Source: Paraspadella gotoi (lineage: Eukaryota; Chaetognatha). From it: a DNA stretch of 64,000 bases. Where the stretch lies: assembly GCA_051294375.1 (NCBI GenBank), contig CM119265.1, positions 17,325,172 through 17,389,171 of the forward strand, read 5' to 3'. Under the pieces are notes generated by a model, which was not told where the DNA came from, searched no databases, and worked only from the letters and a program-made list of their open reading frames with translations. The translations under genes were made by a program, and so were the position numbers. Of the stretch, positions 40,668 through 56,044 are shown piece after piece (position 1 is the stretch's first letter; the number at the start of each line of letters is the position of its first letter).

Positions 40668-42341
40668 ATGTACGTGGAGGTGTTTAAAAAAGTCGTAAAG
40701 CACGAACTAGAAAAAAACAATCGGAAAAATCTGTATGTCGAGTTTATCGAATTACTTCAAAACGGAATCGCGACGAAGCGTTCAATCGCCGAATCTTGTT
40801 CGAAGCTGCTCATCGAGTGGCCGATGCTCTCGATTCTCAGTCTGGGATTAGCAACGTGCGACGACCAAAACCTACGATCGTCCCTTCCCCGCTCTCTGAA
40901 GTCGGTCTTTCGGAGTTACCAGCGCTATCTCAAAGGCCAGCACCATCGCTTCCTGAACGCCTTGATGAAAGAAACTTTCATCGCCGTCTTGCGTTCCTAC
41001 GATTTGGGGAGGTCCAGCTTTGAAATATTATTTCGCCTCTGTCGAAATCATTCGAAACTCCTTAAACAACTTAAATCATTAAAGGAAACTTGCGATTCCG
41101 TCTGCCAGAGTTTAAAAAAAAATTACGATGGTCGGGAAGAAAGCCACATTCGTATCGGAACATCGGGAAAACCTCGGTCTCAATGCGATTGCGTCGATGC
41201 AACAGACGTTTCTCGCAAATCAAATTCATTAACTTTGTGCAACTATAAAGGCAGCAATTTTGCGGAGCTCAATATACCCTCGTCCAAACGAGTTCGCGTT
41301 GAATCGTCGGTAATTCTTCACGACAAGGCAGAAAAATCAATTCTTGGCCAACGTTCTAAAGTAATCTGTACCGAAGGTTCAAATTTTAATGGAAAACCCC
41401 TTTTTAGCGCGAAGTCATCGTTGGAGGCCGCTTGCAATGACCATAGCAAGAATTCTCCCGTACATTCCCAATGCAACAATATTCCGTCTTCTGAACGTTT
41501 ATCAGTTGCGTCACCGAAATCCCCATTATTAACTCGCAAATCTTTCACAAACTCAGTTATGCAGGAAAAAGACGGTCCGAATTATGATTTAAATTGCAAG
41601 AATAATTCATACGATGATAGCACAAATAGTAAAAAACGAAAAACTTTTTCGCATGAATCTCTAAAATTTGAATTATGCAATGGAAGTAACCAACCCAGTT
41701 CGTCCAAACTCGACCATGTTGGGAATTTTTCCTCAAATTTAATGCATGAAGTTGCACCAATGCAAAGTCTGGAAAAAGTTTTCTGTAAACTTACTGAAAA
41801 TGATTCTAAAGTTTTACAAGCTGATTGTGATCTCAGCTTGTTTACTGATGAGGACTGGAATTATGCTTCGCCAGATGTAGAGCTTTGTTTTAAAAATATG
41901 GAAATTCTAAAAACAAGTGAAGAAAAACAGGTCGCTGAAAGTACCTCCGTTTTAGAAAATAAAGACGATTTTGACAACCATGTCGCCATTTCAAAAATTC
42001 ATTTTTCGAGCAATTCGCTAGAGGACAGATCCAATTTTAACCAATTAGAAAAATCTGTAGCAAGATCTCCTCAACACAAGTCTGAGAACTGCATTACAAT
42101 TTTTCCTGAGATTGTTGATGAACTAGTCAATGGTGTTAAATGGACTCATTCTATGGACATTCAGTTACTTAATGATTGCCAAAAAGAAGGTCCTAATGAT
42201 ACAACTTTTCGACGATTTTCTGAGCTTCATGGGATTACGGTACCTAAAGTTACTGAAAGGCTACTATTTCTACTTGAAAAGCTCGATGAAATGAGCGACT
42301 CTAATGATTCGGAAGCGGAAGAAAACGATTGTAACTCATAA
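40668..42341 (+). CDS. Protein with C-terminal SANT-like domain, FLASH/GON4L type
   Basis: 557 residues in one exon. The function is not known with confidence. The C-terminus (about 488-545) reads VKWTHSMDIQLLNDCQKEG, then TFRRFSEL and VTERLLFLLEKLDEM. This resembles the SANT/Myb-like domain near the end of CASP8AP2 (FLASH), GON4L and fly Mute, proteins linked to histone-gene expression. The N-terminal 150 residues are predicted helical and Leu-rich (FIELLQNGIATKRSIAESC, FRLCRNHSKLLKQLKSL) and match no family I recognise. The middle (about 150-480) is Ser/Asn-rich and probably disordered. The start lies 15 bases after a CCCAG acceptor. PDHB begins only 133 bases after the stop codon. The SANT assignment is moderate; orthology to FLASH is a guess. 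Confidence 0.75.
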   Translation: MYVEVFKKVVKHELEKNNRKNLYVEFIELLQNGIATKRSIAESCSKLLIEWPMLSILSLGLATCDDQNLRSSLPRSLKSVFRSYQRYLKGQHHRFLNALMKETFIAVLRSYDLGRSSFEILFRLCRNHSKLLKQLKSLKETCDSVCQSLKKNYDGREESHIRIGTSGKPRSQCDCVDATDVSRKSNSLTLCNYKGSNFAELNIPSSKRVRVESSVILHDKAEKSILGQRSKVICTEGSNFNGKPLFSAKSSLEAACNDHSKNSPVHSQCNNIPSSERLSVASPKSPLLTRKSFTNSVMQEKDGPNYDLNCKNNSYDDSTNSKKRKTFSHESLKFELCNGSNQPSSSKLDHVGNFSSNLMHEVAPMQSLEKVFCKLTENDSKVLQADCDLSLFTDEDWNYASPDVELCFKNMEILKTSEEKQVAESTSVLENKDDFDNHVAISKIHFSSNSLEDRSNFNQLEKSVARSPQHKSENCITIFPEIVDELVNGVKWTHSMDIQLLNDCQKEGPNDTTFRRFSELHGITVPKVTERLLFLLEKLDEMSDSNDSEAEENDCNS

Positions 42342-42474
42342 CGTTTAATTTTTATTAGTTATTTTAGTTATTTTTAATTTAGTACATCAACTTCTTATAT
42401 TTTTAAAGAACCTGGTTCTTTTATTGATTTTAAATATATTTATTGCAGAAATAGGACCAAGTTCTGGGTTGAAT

Positions 42475-45400
42475 ATGGTTGTAACCCTTAAAGCGGGGGT
42501 GGGATGCTTAGGAAAACTATTATCACCAAGTTCAGGCTTGGTGGCGTTGCGAACCTTCAGTGTAACTCGCTCAGCTGCAGCCACACAACTGACAATACGA
42601 GACGCTCTCAATTCCGCTCTTGACGAGGAGCTTGCCAGGGACGACAAAGTTTTCATCCTCGGCGAAGAAGTGGCCCAGTATGACGGCGCTTACAAAGTGA
42701 CCAGGGGTCTGTGGCGCAAGTATGGGGACAATCGTGTCATCGACACCCCCATTACCGAAATGGGGTTCGCAGGTGAGGTTTTCAGTGTACCAGGGTACTT
42801 TGCTTCAACCCTTGCTCCCTTACCCCAGTTTACCAAACGTGATGACATGAAAGGCCGAGTTTAAAGGAGATCACGCGGACGATCACTTCCTTGTCTTTAA
42901 AGATAAGAAAGCAGATTTCCACGTATTTCCTATATGATCACATTCCTTGAAGCGATTTTCAATTCTGAGAAATAGCTTTTTCTAAATAGAATTGTTGCCG
43001 AGATGCCTGTAAACGTATGAACTTGTCGAACTTTGTATCACAGGAATCGCTGTCGGCGCAGCCTTCGCCGGTTTGAGGCCGGTTTGTGAATTCATGACAT
43101 TTAATTTCGCCATGCAAGCCATCGATCAGATCATAAATTCAGCGGCAAAGACCTATTACATGTCAGCAGGTAGTGTTGAGCAGATCGACGATCAAATAGT
43201 TTCTTAATATCTTTTTTTGAGAGTTTAAAAGGGGTACTGTGGCGGTATATTCACACCGCCTCACATCCACCATCGTTCAGCCAAGTCCATTGGCTCAGAG
43301 GGGGAATACACCATCCCATGCGTAGTGTTCCTTCCAGTCCTAACGACTTCCCTCTGCGTTGGCAAAGCGAGACCGTCCTAGGGTAACCGCGCCAGTGACT
43401 GGATGCGTCACTGAGGGTCGGAAGCCCCCAAAGCCAACAGTGAGATGCCCCATACCAATGGGCATCTGCCCCATACCAATGGGCATCACAGGCAACCTGG
43501 CTGTTGCCATAGTACTTTAATAAAATAATCAAAGCATATAGAATTTTATAGATATTCAAACAAACAGTAACGAATAGTAACGAACGACGTGGGAACGAAC
43601 GATGAAATGATTCCAAACGATAAGTCCTTGTGACGAAGTCAAGTCCGAACTCAGATATCACGAGTCTTCGGTTTAATTTATGATTTATTTATATTTTAGG
43701 CGCAGTGAACGTTCCTATTGTATTTCGAGGGCCAAATGGCGCTGCCATGGGCGTCGCAGCTCAACACTCCCAGTGTTTTGCTGCCTGGTATGGATCTGTG
43801 CCTGGTCTCAGAACGATCTCTCCCTATTCTGCCGAGGATTGCAGGTGAGACCCTCTCACTTTTCAAAAAAAGTTCCAAATCCTTTTATTCAAAAACCTGG
43901 AGGTTTTTTAAAAAGAACCTGATCTGAGTTGGATACCTAAAGACGAGTTTATTTTTGGAAGTAAATTTTATAAAAAAATTTAAAAATTTATAAACATTTA
44001 CATTTGACATTTTTAGTTACACCGCGAGTACACTTTGGTGTCGGTCGGTATGTCTTTTTGTCCGTAGGTTTGTCTCACGTTTTAATTATCCATGATTAGG
44101 GTAATTGTTTATTAATTAAGTTCATGTTTGGTAGGACGGTCTGTTAGGGGTTTTATTTGTTAATGAATTAATGAAAATTTGCAAATTACTTGTTTCACTA
44201 TTTTCTATTTTTATATTTTATGAAGGATTTAGTATTTAATCTATATTATCTAAACAAATATATATTGCTTTCTTTTTTTTTTTTTAAATGTTTTATTTAT
44301 CTAATAATTCAATTCGGGAAGGGGAAGTCAGTGTTGTCTTCTGGAAATAGAGGGAGCATCTATACAACACAAGGTTAGATTACTATCTGTCCTAGTTTTC
44401 TAATAGATATCACACATCATCAAATCATAATATCTAAGAGGCTGAACAGAAAGGGGTGGGAATGGATAATTTTTTGAGGGGGACCAACGTTATATATGAT
44501 TTTTTTTACCAATAGGGATAAGACTACCATGTAGAATTGTATGTTCTGATAGGGATACATACTGGGGAAAGGTCTATAGGGGCACCTTTATGTCATGAAT
44601 ATAATTTTAAAATACTTTAATGAAAATTTTATTTTTTCTTTATCCTATTTTTTAAATATTTCTTTTTGAATATTTGTTATCTATTATGTTTATACAATGG
44701 GAAGGTCATCAGTTGGGAACCTATACCCTTCATGGATTTCGGCTCTTTAATCCCAATATCCAGGTATAGGCGAGCCATCACCAAATGGTGATCCTTCATT
44801 GTTGTTTATCTTATATTTTAAAGGTATATTTTGAATGTTTATCTGAAACAGACCAAAGCCCTGGCATCACAGCATTATTAATTTTAGAGAAATTTCATTA
44901 AGGTTTTGTAATAATTTGTAAATTATAAATAATTAAAATACGTTATATAATTAGTTTAATAATAAGTTAATAATCAAGGGTATGTTAATGTAAAGTTAAC
45001 ATTAAGTTAATTGGTAAAAGTTAAAAAATAAATTAAATCAGAGAGTTAAATAAGTTAAATAAGTTATTTAAATAATATTGTTGATGTTATTATTATAATT
45101 ATTATTTAGTGGTTTATTTTTATTATTTTTTCCTTATCATTTTTACTAGGAACTATCATGTATAATCTTTTTTGAAAATAGGTTAACATCAGTAACATTA
45201 TATTTTTTTATTAGCTCCTTATAATTATTGAAAAATTTAATTCCTATTTTTCTCAAGTCCTTAAATATATAACCCTGACTTTGTAGCTTTTTGCTTAAAT
45301 TTATTGCTCTCGATGAAAAATCTGTAAACGTCGAACATATTCTTGCATATCTTATTAATTGGCTAATAAATACACCTAGTGCTGCTTTTTTAGGAATACA

Positions 45401-47177
45401 ACTGTCCATATATGGGTAATTAACTACTTCAAAAGAAAAGGAATCCCTTTTATCATAAACAGACAGAGTAAGATTTTTGTTTTCTGATTTAATGTTAATG
45501 TCTAAATAATCTACATTTGTATCTGTACTATTAGATTTATTGACAGTAAGTGCTGCTGGATATATGTTGGTAAGATGTATTTTAAAATCCTTAAAATCGG
45601 CTGAAAATATAATAATATTATATTATATAAAATATAATAATATTCAAATGAATAAAAGTCCGATGATGAATCTTCACGAAAGTTTCTTCCCGACAGGTCA
45701 GTAAACGCTTTAATATGCATATATATCACAATTGTGCAGTCATGTTAAATTAACTGAAAAAGCGATCACATCATATAACCATTAAATACGATATAATTTA
45801 AGAAATTTGTGATACTATATTTCGAATTTAATTTTTATTAATTTTTCTGTGCAAAACTTTAAATTTAATTGAGTCCTTGATTTTCCTATTCTTTATCTAA
45901 GGAAACTATTTAAACTATAATTTAATCAATATTATAAAAAAAATATTTTATACATATTAAAAACTATATAACTTAATAAAATTTTTTTTAAAAATTACTG
46001 AAAATTTTGTTATGCTTTATATAATAACTACAGGAGTTTGCTTAATTTTTAAAATTTTGGTAATAGGTATCCTATAAAATGGTCAATACTTGTGCGCATA
46101 TTTATTATAATGAATTAAAGTTTTTCGATCTGGTATAGGAGCAGTGAACTTTTCTTAACATTAAGACACACTGTACTTGGTAAACTTGTATGGTTACAGT
46201 AAAGTTTCATATTTGTATAGTGATTACGCAGAACTACGGTCACGTGATCAGAAAGTAAATGCTTATATTTCGTGTATTATTTGGTTGTTACTTGTTACGT
46301 ATCATAAAATGACAAGTGATAAATTATAAAAAGATTCTTTTGCAGACCTTTTGTACTTAATAGTCACATGATCATTTGGAAAGAAATTCATTGCGGCGCA
46401 ATGCCTTGAACTTACCGGTTCTTGTTTTAGGGGCTTGTTGAAATCCGCCATTCGTGATGACAATCCCGTTTGCTTCCTCGAAAACGAGCTCCTTTATGGA
46501 GTGGCCATGGATATACCGGATCAAGCACTCGATCCAAACTTTCTCATCCCTTTCGGCAAAGCCAAAATAGAGAGGGAGGGTCAACACGTCACGATCGTCG
46601 CCCACTCCAAGGCGGTTGGAACCGCGCTCGAAGCCGCCCAGGTTAGTTTCCACCGAGCTCGCTTTTATTTACTCAGTCGTTTCGTTTCATCGAGAAAAGT
46701 AACTGCGTAGGAATTGGAAGGCGTGGGAGTGAACTGCGAAGTGATTAATCTCCGAAGTATTCGTCCCATGGATGAAGAGGCGATCATTAAATCCATCACA
46801 AAAACAAATCATCTCATTACTGTCGAACAGGCATGTGACGGATCGTTTTTTTTCGAAATTTTTTTTTTACTGTATTGAGGCTACGCCGTTAAATTATAAT
46901 TTTTAAAAAAAAGGGCTGGCCGGGATTTGGGGTCGGCTCAGAAATCATTGCCAGAGTTATGGAATCTTCCGCTTTTAATTATTTGGACGCCCCAGCGCTA
47001 AGAGTGACAGGTAATTCATCTTAAAAGGTTTACTATATTTTTTTTTCTTGTACATAGTCCTGTTTTGTTTTTTCAGGAGCCGACGTGCCGATGCCTTATG
47101 CTAAAACTCTCGAGCAAAACGCTGTCCCTCAACCACAGAATATTGTGAATGCAGTGAAATTATCACTTCATATTTAG
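42475..47177 (+). CDS. PDHB: Pyruvate dehydrogenase E1 component subunit beta, mitochondrial
   Basis: Beta chain of the thiamine-diphosphate E1 enzyme, which decarboxylates pyruvate in the mitochondrial matrix. Seven exons (42475-42772, 43044-43169, 43700-43844, 46431-46641, 46711-46830, 46914-47010, 47077-47177) give 365 residues, the usual size. A mitochondrial targeting peptide (about 1-38) precedes [20 protein letters not shown]. Further marks are [66 protein letters not shown] and [11 protein letters not shown]. Intron 5 (46831-46913) has a GC donor (CAG/GCATGT), required to keep VEQ-GWPGFG. Intron 3 (2.6 kb) carries a retroelement relic. An acceptor TATTGCAG lies 26 bases before the ATG. 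Confidence 0.97.
43238..43665. other. GC-richer insertion in PDHB intron 2
   Basis: This block is much less AT-rich than its surroundings. It starts TGTGGCGGTATATTCACACCGCC-like with an internal GGCGGT/ACCGCC palindrome and holds a tandem pair of CCCCATACCAATGGGCATC (43449-43486). A solo LTR or SINE-like repeat is possible, but I saw no clear target duplication. Confidence 0.4.
44330..45606 (-). pseudogene. 5'-truncated retroelement relic in PDHB intron 3
   Basis: On the minus strand 45606-45146 stays open and encodes [48 protein letters not shown] and [18 protein letters not shown], then a basic helical end and a stop. The YDKRD.F.F.(I/V)VN.P..DS.IP and YGV(F/Y)ISQLIRYAR blocks mark the C-terminal region of a reverse-transcriptase family found widely in marine animals; recognised by recall, class not assigned. 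The catalytic RT part is missing. The 3' flank down to about 44330 may be its untranslated end. Confidence 0.65.
45645..45705. repeat. Short repeat shared with BRWD intron 24
   Basis: Near-identical to 28148-28215 and adjacent to the truncated end of the retroelement relic, suggesting both are scraps of one element family. Confidence 0.6.
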
Positions 47178-47592
47178 GGATTCTTGCCTTCCCTCTTCCC
47201 ATCCCACGAATCCCCTTCACCGTCTAATTTTTTCATCGATGCTAGTCCTTCACTATCAGAGTAAAACAGAAACGTTTGTGTTTGATTCTTGTATATTGAT
47301 TGCTCTGGTCAGATTTATTGCTTTGAATTTTCGTTGTAGTTTGTGTTGATGAAGCTAAAAATAATTTAACAGTAAAATAGGTAAAAACTCCACAGGAACT
47401 GATTTACGATCCTTTTTCTACATCTATAGATAAAGCCTCCTTTGAGGCCCCAGATCTGTGCCATTTATTAAACATGCTCTTAATACAACAATTTCATTTG
47501 TAAAGCTACTCGCTTTATATTTACATTAGTACCATCATACTGTTTGCTTTAACAGATTGCATAAATAGAAGCTATCTCGTTTCGCCAGCTCA

Positions 47593-49315
47593 ATGGCTCA
47601 ACAGATAACGAACTTTTTCCCCCCGCGAGGATCGCGATCCAGCGTCACGATGAGTCCTGTGAAGCCGCGATCCTCTTCGTCCTCGACGCCTGGTGCCAAC
47701 GGTGCTCTAAAGATTATCTCTAACAACAGAAAGTAATTATTTGATAGTATTTTTATTTAGATTATCAAAATAAATGACTATTTAAGGAAAAATCCGCTAT
47801 ATATCAATTTGCAGTTGTTCCTGTTAGCAGTTTTTATGTCTTTATATTAGTTACCCAATGACTCGTGATATTGCCCCATCACATTCACCGACAATGCGCG
47901 ACCTGTCGGTATTTTGCGACTCAAAACCCCGCAAAGGAAGTGACAACGAAAACTCGGACGCTCTTTGTTCATCGCAAGAGTCGAACAATTCTTCCGGTGA
48001 GCTGCGTTATCCCTATTCTTTCATTTAATTACGACAGTTGTATCTTTTTACTATCTTTTGTATCTTGTACTTACTACAGGGTCCACTTCTGGAAGTCGGA
48101 AATCGCGGAAAGCTTCGACGGCTAAAACTTCCAAAACGCAACAGGCGCGTGGGACAAATTCCTTCAAGTTCAAGGATGAAGAAGTCCAAACCGACGTCGC
48201 ATGGGATCAGTTCCAGGATATTTTAAAACGCGAAGTCGGCCCTCTTGATGAGTCTACCGATTTGCCGAGAGAAGCTCTGGACCTTCTTGCCGACGGTACT
48301 GGGTTTACAAGAAAGACAAGAATTAGGAAAAAACTTTTAAAAAAGTTATATGATTGTCGTTTGATAAATGCAGCTAGCTGTATTTTTAATTAAATATTTT
48401 TACTAATTATATTTAATTTATTAAATTTTTAAAAATAAATTTATTTTAATATACATTTATTTATAAATTATTCACGTTTGTTGCAATTGTGTTATTTTAA
48501 TTAAGATCAATTTTTTTAAATTAATTTATAATTGGAATAACTTTTTAGCTTTTAGTAATTATATTAAATCAGTTATTATTGCGGATAGCACTCTTCAGTA
48601 GGGTGAAGTGAAAGTTTGGAATCAAAATTTAACAGTTATATCTTGAAAACTATCATAAAGTATAATTGTTTTTTTAAAAATTATTTTACTAACTTTTTGC
48701 AAGGAATCCAAATCCGATCTTAAAATTTAAAAATTGGTAATTTGAAATTTTAGTCTATTATATATTTAATACTATATATAAATATAGCTTACTGGTGCCT
48801 ACCAATATATAAAATTAAAAAATAAATTTATAAAAGTATTTTTATTTATTTTTTTTAATATTTTATATGTTAAATTTTAATTTTCTAAAATTTTATCATT
48901 TTCACATCACTCTACTCTTCAGCCCTCTTAGCGCTTTATCCACATGTGTATAGAAAGTTACATTTCAAATTTTTGTCTGGCAGAACCTTCGGAGACGTAC
49001 TATAAAGATCTCGCTGAGGCTCGTAGAGAAGCTCTGGCAGAGGCTTTGGACGAAAATCAAAGCCTACATGAACTGAACGAACTTTTGCACGGTGAGTTTA
49101 TTTGATTTGGAGAAAAGAGTTAATTTTACGACGCTCGCCTCATTATTTCAGGAGAAAAGGATCAGTTGTCGCAAGATTTTTTGAAAATTTCATCTGCTCA
49201 CGACTCTTTGAAGGAACAACTTGCAAAAATGTCTCAACTCAACGAAACCCTTGAAGAAGAGAATCGACTGTTAAAGGAGGCAATGGGCCTGGACGTTCCT
49301 GAGGACGACCAGTGA
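47593..49315 (+). CDS. GMNN: Geminin
   Basis: Inhibitor of the replication licensing factor CDT1, also acting in differentiation. Five exons (47593-47732, 47851-47996, 48080-48295, 48984-49091, 49152-49315) give 257 residues, longer than human geminin. The N-terminal half is Ser/Pro-rich with several SP sites (TMSPVKP, SHSPTM). The core shows ETYYKDLAEARREALAEAL, matching the [20 protein letters not shown] geminin signature, followed by a leucine-heptad coiled coil (about 172-245) and an acidic end. GEMC1 and multicilin share the coiled coil, but the small size and N-terminal layout favour geminin. A TTTAACAG acceptor lies 37 bases before the ATG. Intron 3 (688 bases) contains a non-autonomous element. 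Confidence 0.88.
48596..48916. mobile_element. Non-autonomous element in geminin intron 3
   Basis: Starts CAGTAGGGTGAAGTGAAA and ends TTCACATCACTCT; ACTCTT appears on both sides (target-duplication-like). The start matches the element at 5151-5740. It is AT-rich with no coding sequence. Confidence 0.55.
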
Positions 49316-49544
49316 ACCTTCTTGAACGCTTATTTCTCAACCGCCCTTATTCTTAAATCTCAAATTATCCAAAGTTGTGTAGTTGTTTGACTTTCAACTT
49401 TTCATTCCATGACTTTTCCTATTATTTTCACTTCAATTGTTTAACTATTATCACGATTTAATTCAAACTCGCAATTATGCCTTTTACCATTTCAAGATTA
49501 TCCTTGTTATTTCTTTGTAGCTTTTGATATTAACCATTAAAGAA

Positions 49545-51119
49545 ATGGTAATGTTAAACTTATGGATTTTTTTGCTCTTTACTGTCCGCTTATCGTTAAG
49601 CGACGGTTTTCCCTACAACCTCTCAATAACCAACGATGGTCCAGTTCTCTTTGATACTCCGATCTCTATCCGGCTCGAACTCATTCCTAATTCCGGCGAA
49701 ATCAAAAAATCGCCTAAATATTTTTTCAATTGGATAGACAGGAAATCGTATTTCGATTGTCCTATCCGTTTTTCTTCCAATAACTCTCAAGCGCTTTCAT
49801 CCACTTACAACGTAACTTATCATTACCGTTGGCTCCGATGCCCTCCTACGCGCGACAACATTCGGGATGTAGGAGTCGAGGTCTACGACAACCCCGATTT
49901 TGATTGGGATGAACCATTGGCCAGAATCTCCACTACTTTTAAAATGGTTGAAAGTATCGTTGGGAACCTGACCGCTCGCGTCATCACCGATGCTTTCAAT
50001 TTACAAAAAATATCGCAAGAGTTTTTGACCAATCAGCCTGTTGCTTTCGGTTGCGCTTTGCACGATCCCAGTGGCGTCCTTGCGAAAGGAAATTCTTCCT
50101 TTATATGGACCATCACGGACACACCCACTTTTCCTCTAACTAACCTCGGGCCTTTCATTATACACACTTTTAAGAAGCCGGGAGAATACGATGTCCTCAC
50201 GGATGTGTCGGTTTTTATCCAAAGGCCGCCATACCCTGATAGCCCCAAAGGCGTGGTCGAAAAGACAGGTACGATCTCTACTCGCGTTACTATCATCGAC
50301 CCCGTATCGAATCTGCAGATTCACCCTCATAACAATACGATCAAGACGAACGATTGGTTCGTTCTCAACGTCTCTGCGTTGGGTTCGTTCCCTCTAACCA
50401 TCAATTGGACGGTCGAATACATCGGCTATTCTGTGTTGGAACCTCGTTTGCTTTTTTCCGGCCGAACAAACTTTACTTGCCTGTCTCCTTTTTACCCGCC
50501 TTCCCTTGAGTCTGGAAGTTGCGTGGCGTTTATTCGCCAAAATTTCAGCGACATCGGAGCCTACCGAATGAAAATCGTCGCCCAGAACAAAATGTCTCAA
50601 GTCGGGACGGATACCTACTTTTGGGTCTACTCAACCGAACGCCACTTTGACTTCGTCGAGACGCTCATGTTCCCCCTGGTCTTCGTCGTATTCGCCATCG
50701 GCCTTCTTATATTGGGCTACGTTCAGTATTTAAAGCGGCGCAGCTGGTTCAACCGGAGTCTGGAGGTGGCCGATTTCGAAGTGGAATACTCCAACTCGTC
50801 ACCGCCTTTTTCTCCCCGGACGTTTTTCGTCGAGGCTTGGAACGATTACGTCGGATGGATTCAGTCCATTGTCGATCCGCCGAACGCTTCCAAGCGGAGG
50901 TACGACGAGATCGAAGGCCGAACTTTCACCCTGAGTGGAGAAACTCGTGAAGTCACTCGGTTTGACAGACAAAGCTACATTCACCTCCAGTCGAAAGAAC
51001 ACCTTGGCTTTAGCGAGAACAGCTTGGACAGTGACGAAATTATCAATGGCGTATCTGAGGCCGAAATTACTGTCGTTTCCTACCAAAATTATAAATCTGC
51101 GGATCTTCCAGTGACGTAA
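49545..51119 (+). CDS. TMEM130/PMEL-like single-pass membrane protein
   Basis: 524 residues, one exon. A signal peptide (about 1-20, LNLWIFLLFTVRLSLSDG) is followed by a luminal part with about ten N-glycosylation sites and PKD/Ig-like beta domains. The NDGPVLFDTPISIRLEL opening and the FKKPGEYDVLTDVSVFI block (PKD-like) resemble TMEM130 and GPNMB/PMEL. One membrane helix lies at about 374-396 (FPLVFVVFAIGLLILGYVQYL-like), with a cytoplasmic tail of about 128 residues. The function is unknown; TMEM130 itself is poorly characterised. The start is the first ATG after the TTTGTAG acceptor (24 bases upstream). Confidence 0.75.
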   Translation: MVMLNLWIFLLFTVRLSLSDGFPYNLSITNDGPVLFDTPISIRLELIPNSGEIKKSPKYFFNWIDRKSYFDCPIRFSSNNSQALSSTYNVTYHYRWLRCPPTRDNIRDVGVEVYDNPDFDWDEPLARISTTFKMVESIVGNLTARVITDAFNLQKISQEFLTNQPVAFGCALHDPSGVLAKGNSSFIWTITDTPTFPLTNLGPFIIHTFKKPGEYDVLTDVSVFIQRPPYPDSPKGVVEKTGTISTRVTIIDPVSNLQIHPHNNTIKTNDWFVLNVSALGSFPLTINWTVEYIGYSVLEPRLLFSGRTNFTCLSPFYPPSLESGSCVAFIRQNFSDIGAYRMKIVAQNKMSQVGTDTYFWVYSTERHFDFVETLMFPLVFVVFAIGLLILGYVQYLKRRSWFNRSLEVADFEVEYSNSSPPFSPRTFFVEAWNDYVGWIQSIVDPPNASKRRYDEIEGRTFTLSGETREVTRFDRQSYIHLQSKEHLGFSENSLDSDEIINGVSEAEITVVSYQNYKSADLPVT

Positions 51120-51796
51120 GTCGTCCGAAAAAAAGATTCTTTATCAACGTGAAAAGTTTTTGCCTCTTGCCTTTTACAATTAACATTCTATATTTTGAAC
51201 CTTTTAATTTTGTATGCGACGTCTTTGATGACGATTGCTTTAGTTTCGATAGTTTTATGTCAAACAACCATAAGGATTAATTGCTTAGATAAAATTGGAA
51301 AGTGGGTTAAATTATCACTTGGAAAACGTTTTCATTACCTCACATATTCTTGTCGAACAATGAACACAGTAATAGTTTACTTATACTAATACTAATACAC
51401 TTATTTAACTTTTGAGACGTATTTATTTTTGGGCAATGGATAGATTACGTACCTCTTTTGGCTGTGATTGCAGCGTTATCACGTATGCTTGTATACTTGA
51501 TCGAAAATATAAAATGATAACCGTAAAAATTGGCCTACCTTCTGTTACCATACCTATAGAATTAAATTCTTTGGCAATACATCACCGGATTTTAGTGTAT
51601 GTTAGCAATTTGGAAGTTTGGCAAAATCTTAGTTAAATCGAGTCTGTGTGCTACATTTAGACGCATATCATTTTATAAATCCAATCGATCTATGACTATT
51701 AACTATTTTCATTTTGTTTTTCCTTATTACGGTAATTTTTTGTAATTCCGGTTGTTTTTCTTGAATATATATGTATTGGTTGAACCAATTTCATAG
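51120..51796. other. Intergenic DNA upstream of DHX16
   Basis: No supported gene in about 680 bases; the short frames here are AT-rich and unrecognised. An acceptor-like CATAG (51796) lies 43 bases before the DHX16 start, and the intervening leader holds a short upstream frame starting at 51798. Confidence 0.45.
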
Positions 51797-51839
51797 AATG
51801 AAAAAATATTATTTCTTAAAACTCTGACAACTCTCGGTC

Positions 51840-55915
<4,076 letters not shown>

Positions 55916-55988
55916 GTTTTAGTTTTTTGTTCATATTTTTTATTGAACGTTGTTTCCTTTCATTTTTTGTTATTTTACTACTGTGATA

Positions 55989-55994
55989 AATAAA
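55989..55994 (+). terminator. AATAAA of DHX16, adjoining the LSM2 acceptor
   Basis: The signal ends only 8 bases before a TTTTGCAG (56002) that would be the splice acceptor for the LSM2 leader. Such closeness is typical of polycistronic units resolved by trans-splicing. Confidence 0.55.
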
Positions 55995-56044
55995 TTTTGC
56001 AGCAGGGAATTTTGTCGTTCACTCCTAAAGATAAAAATTTGAAG

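Noticed and set aside
49524-49544. Extension of the TMEM130-like frame to a TTG
   Set aside because: Not an ATG, and it lies at the predicted acceptor; the ATG at 49545 begins a normal signal peptide.
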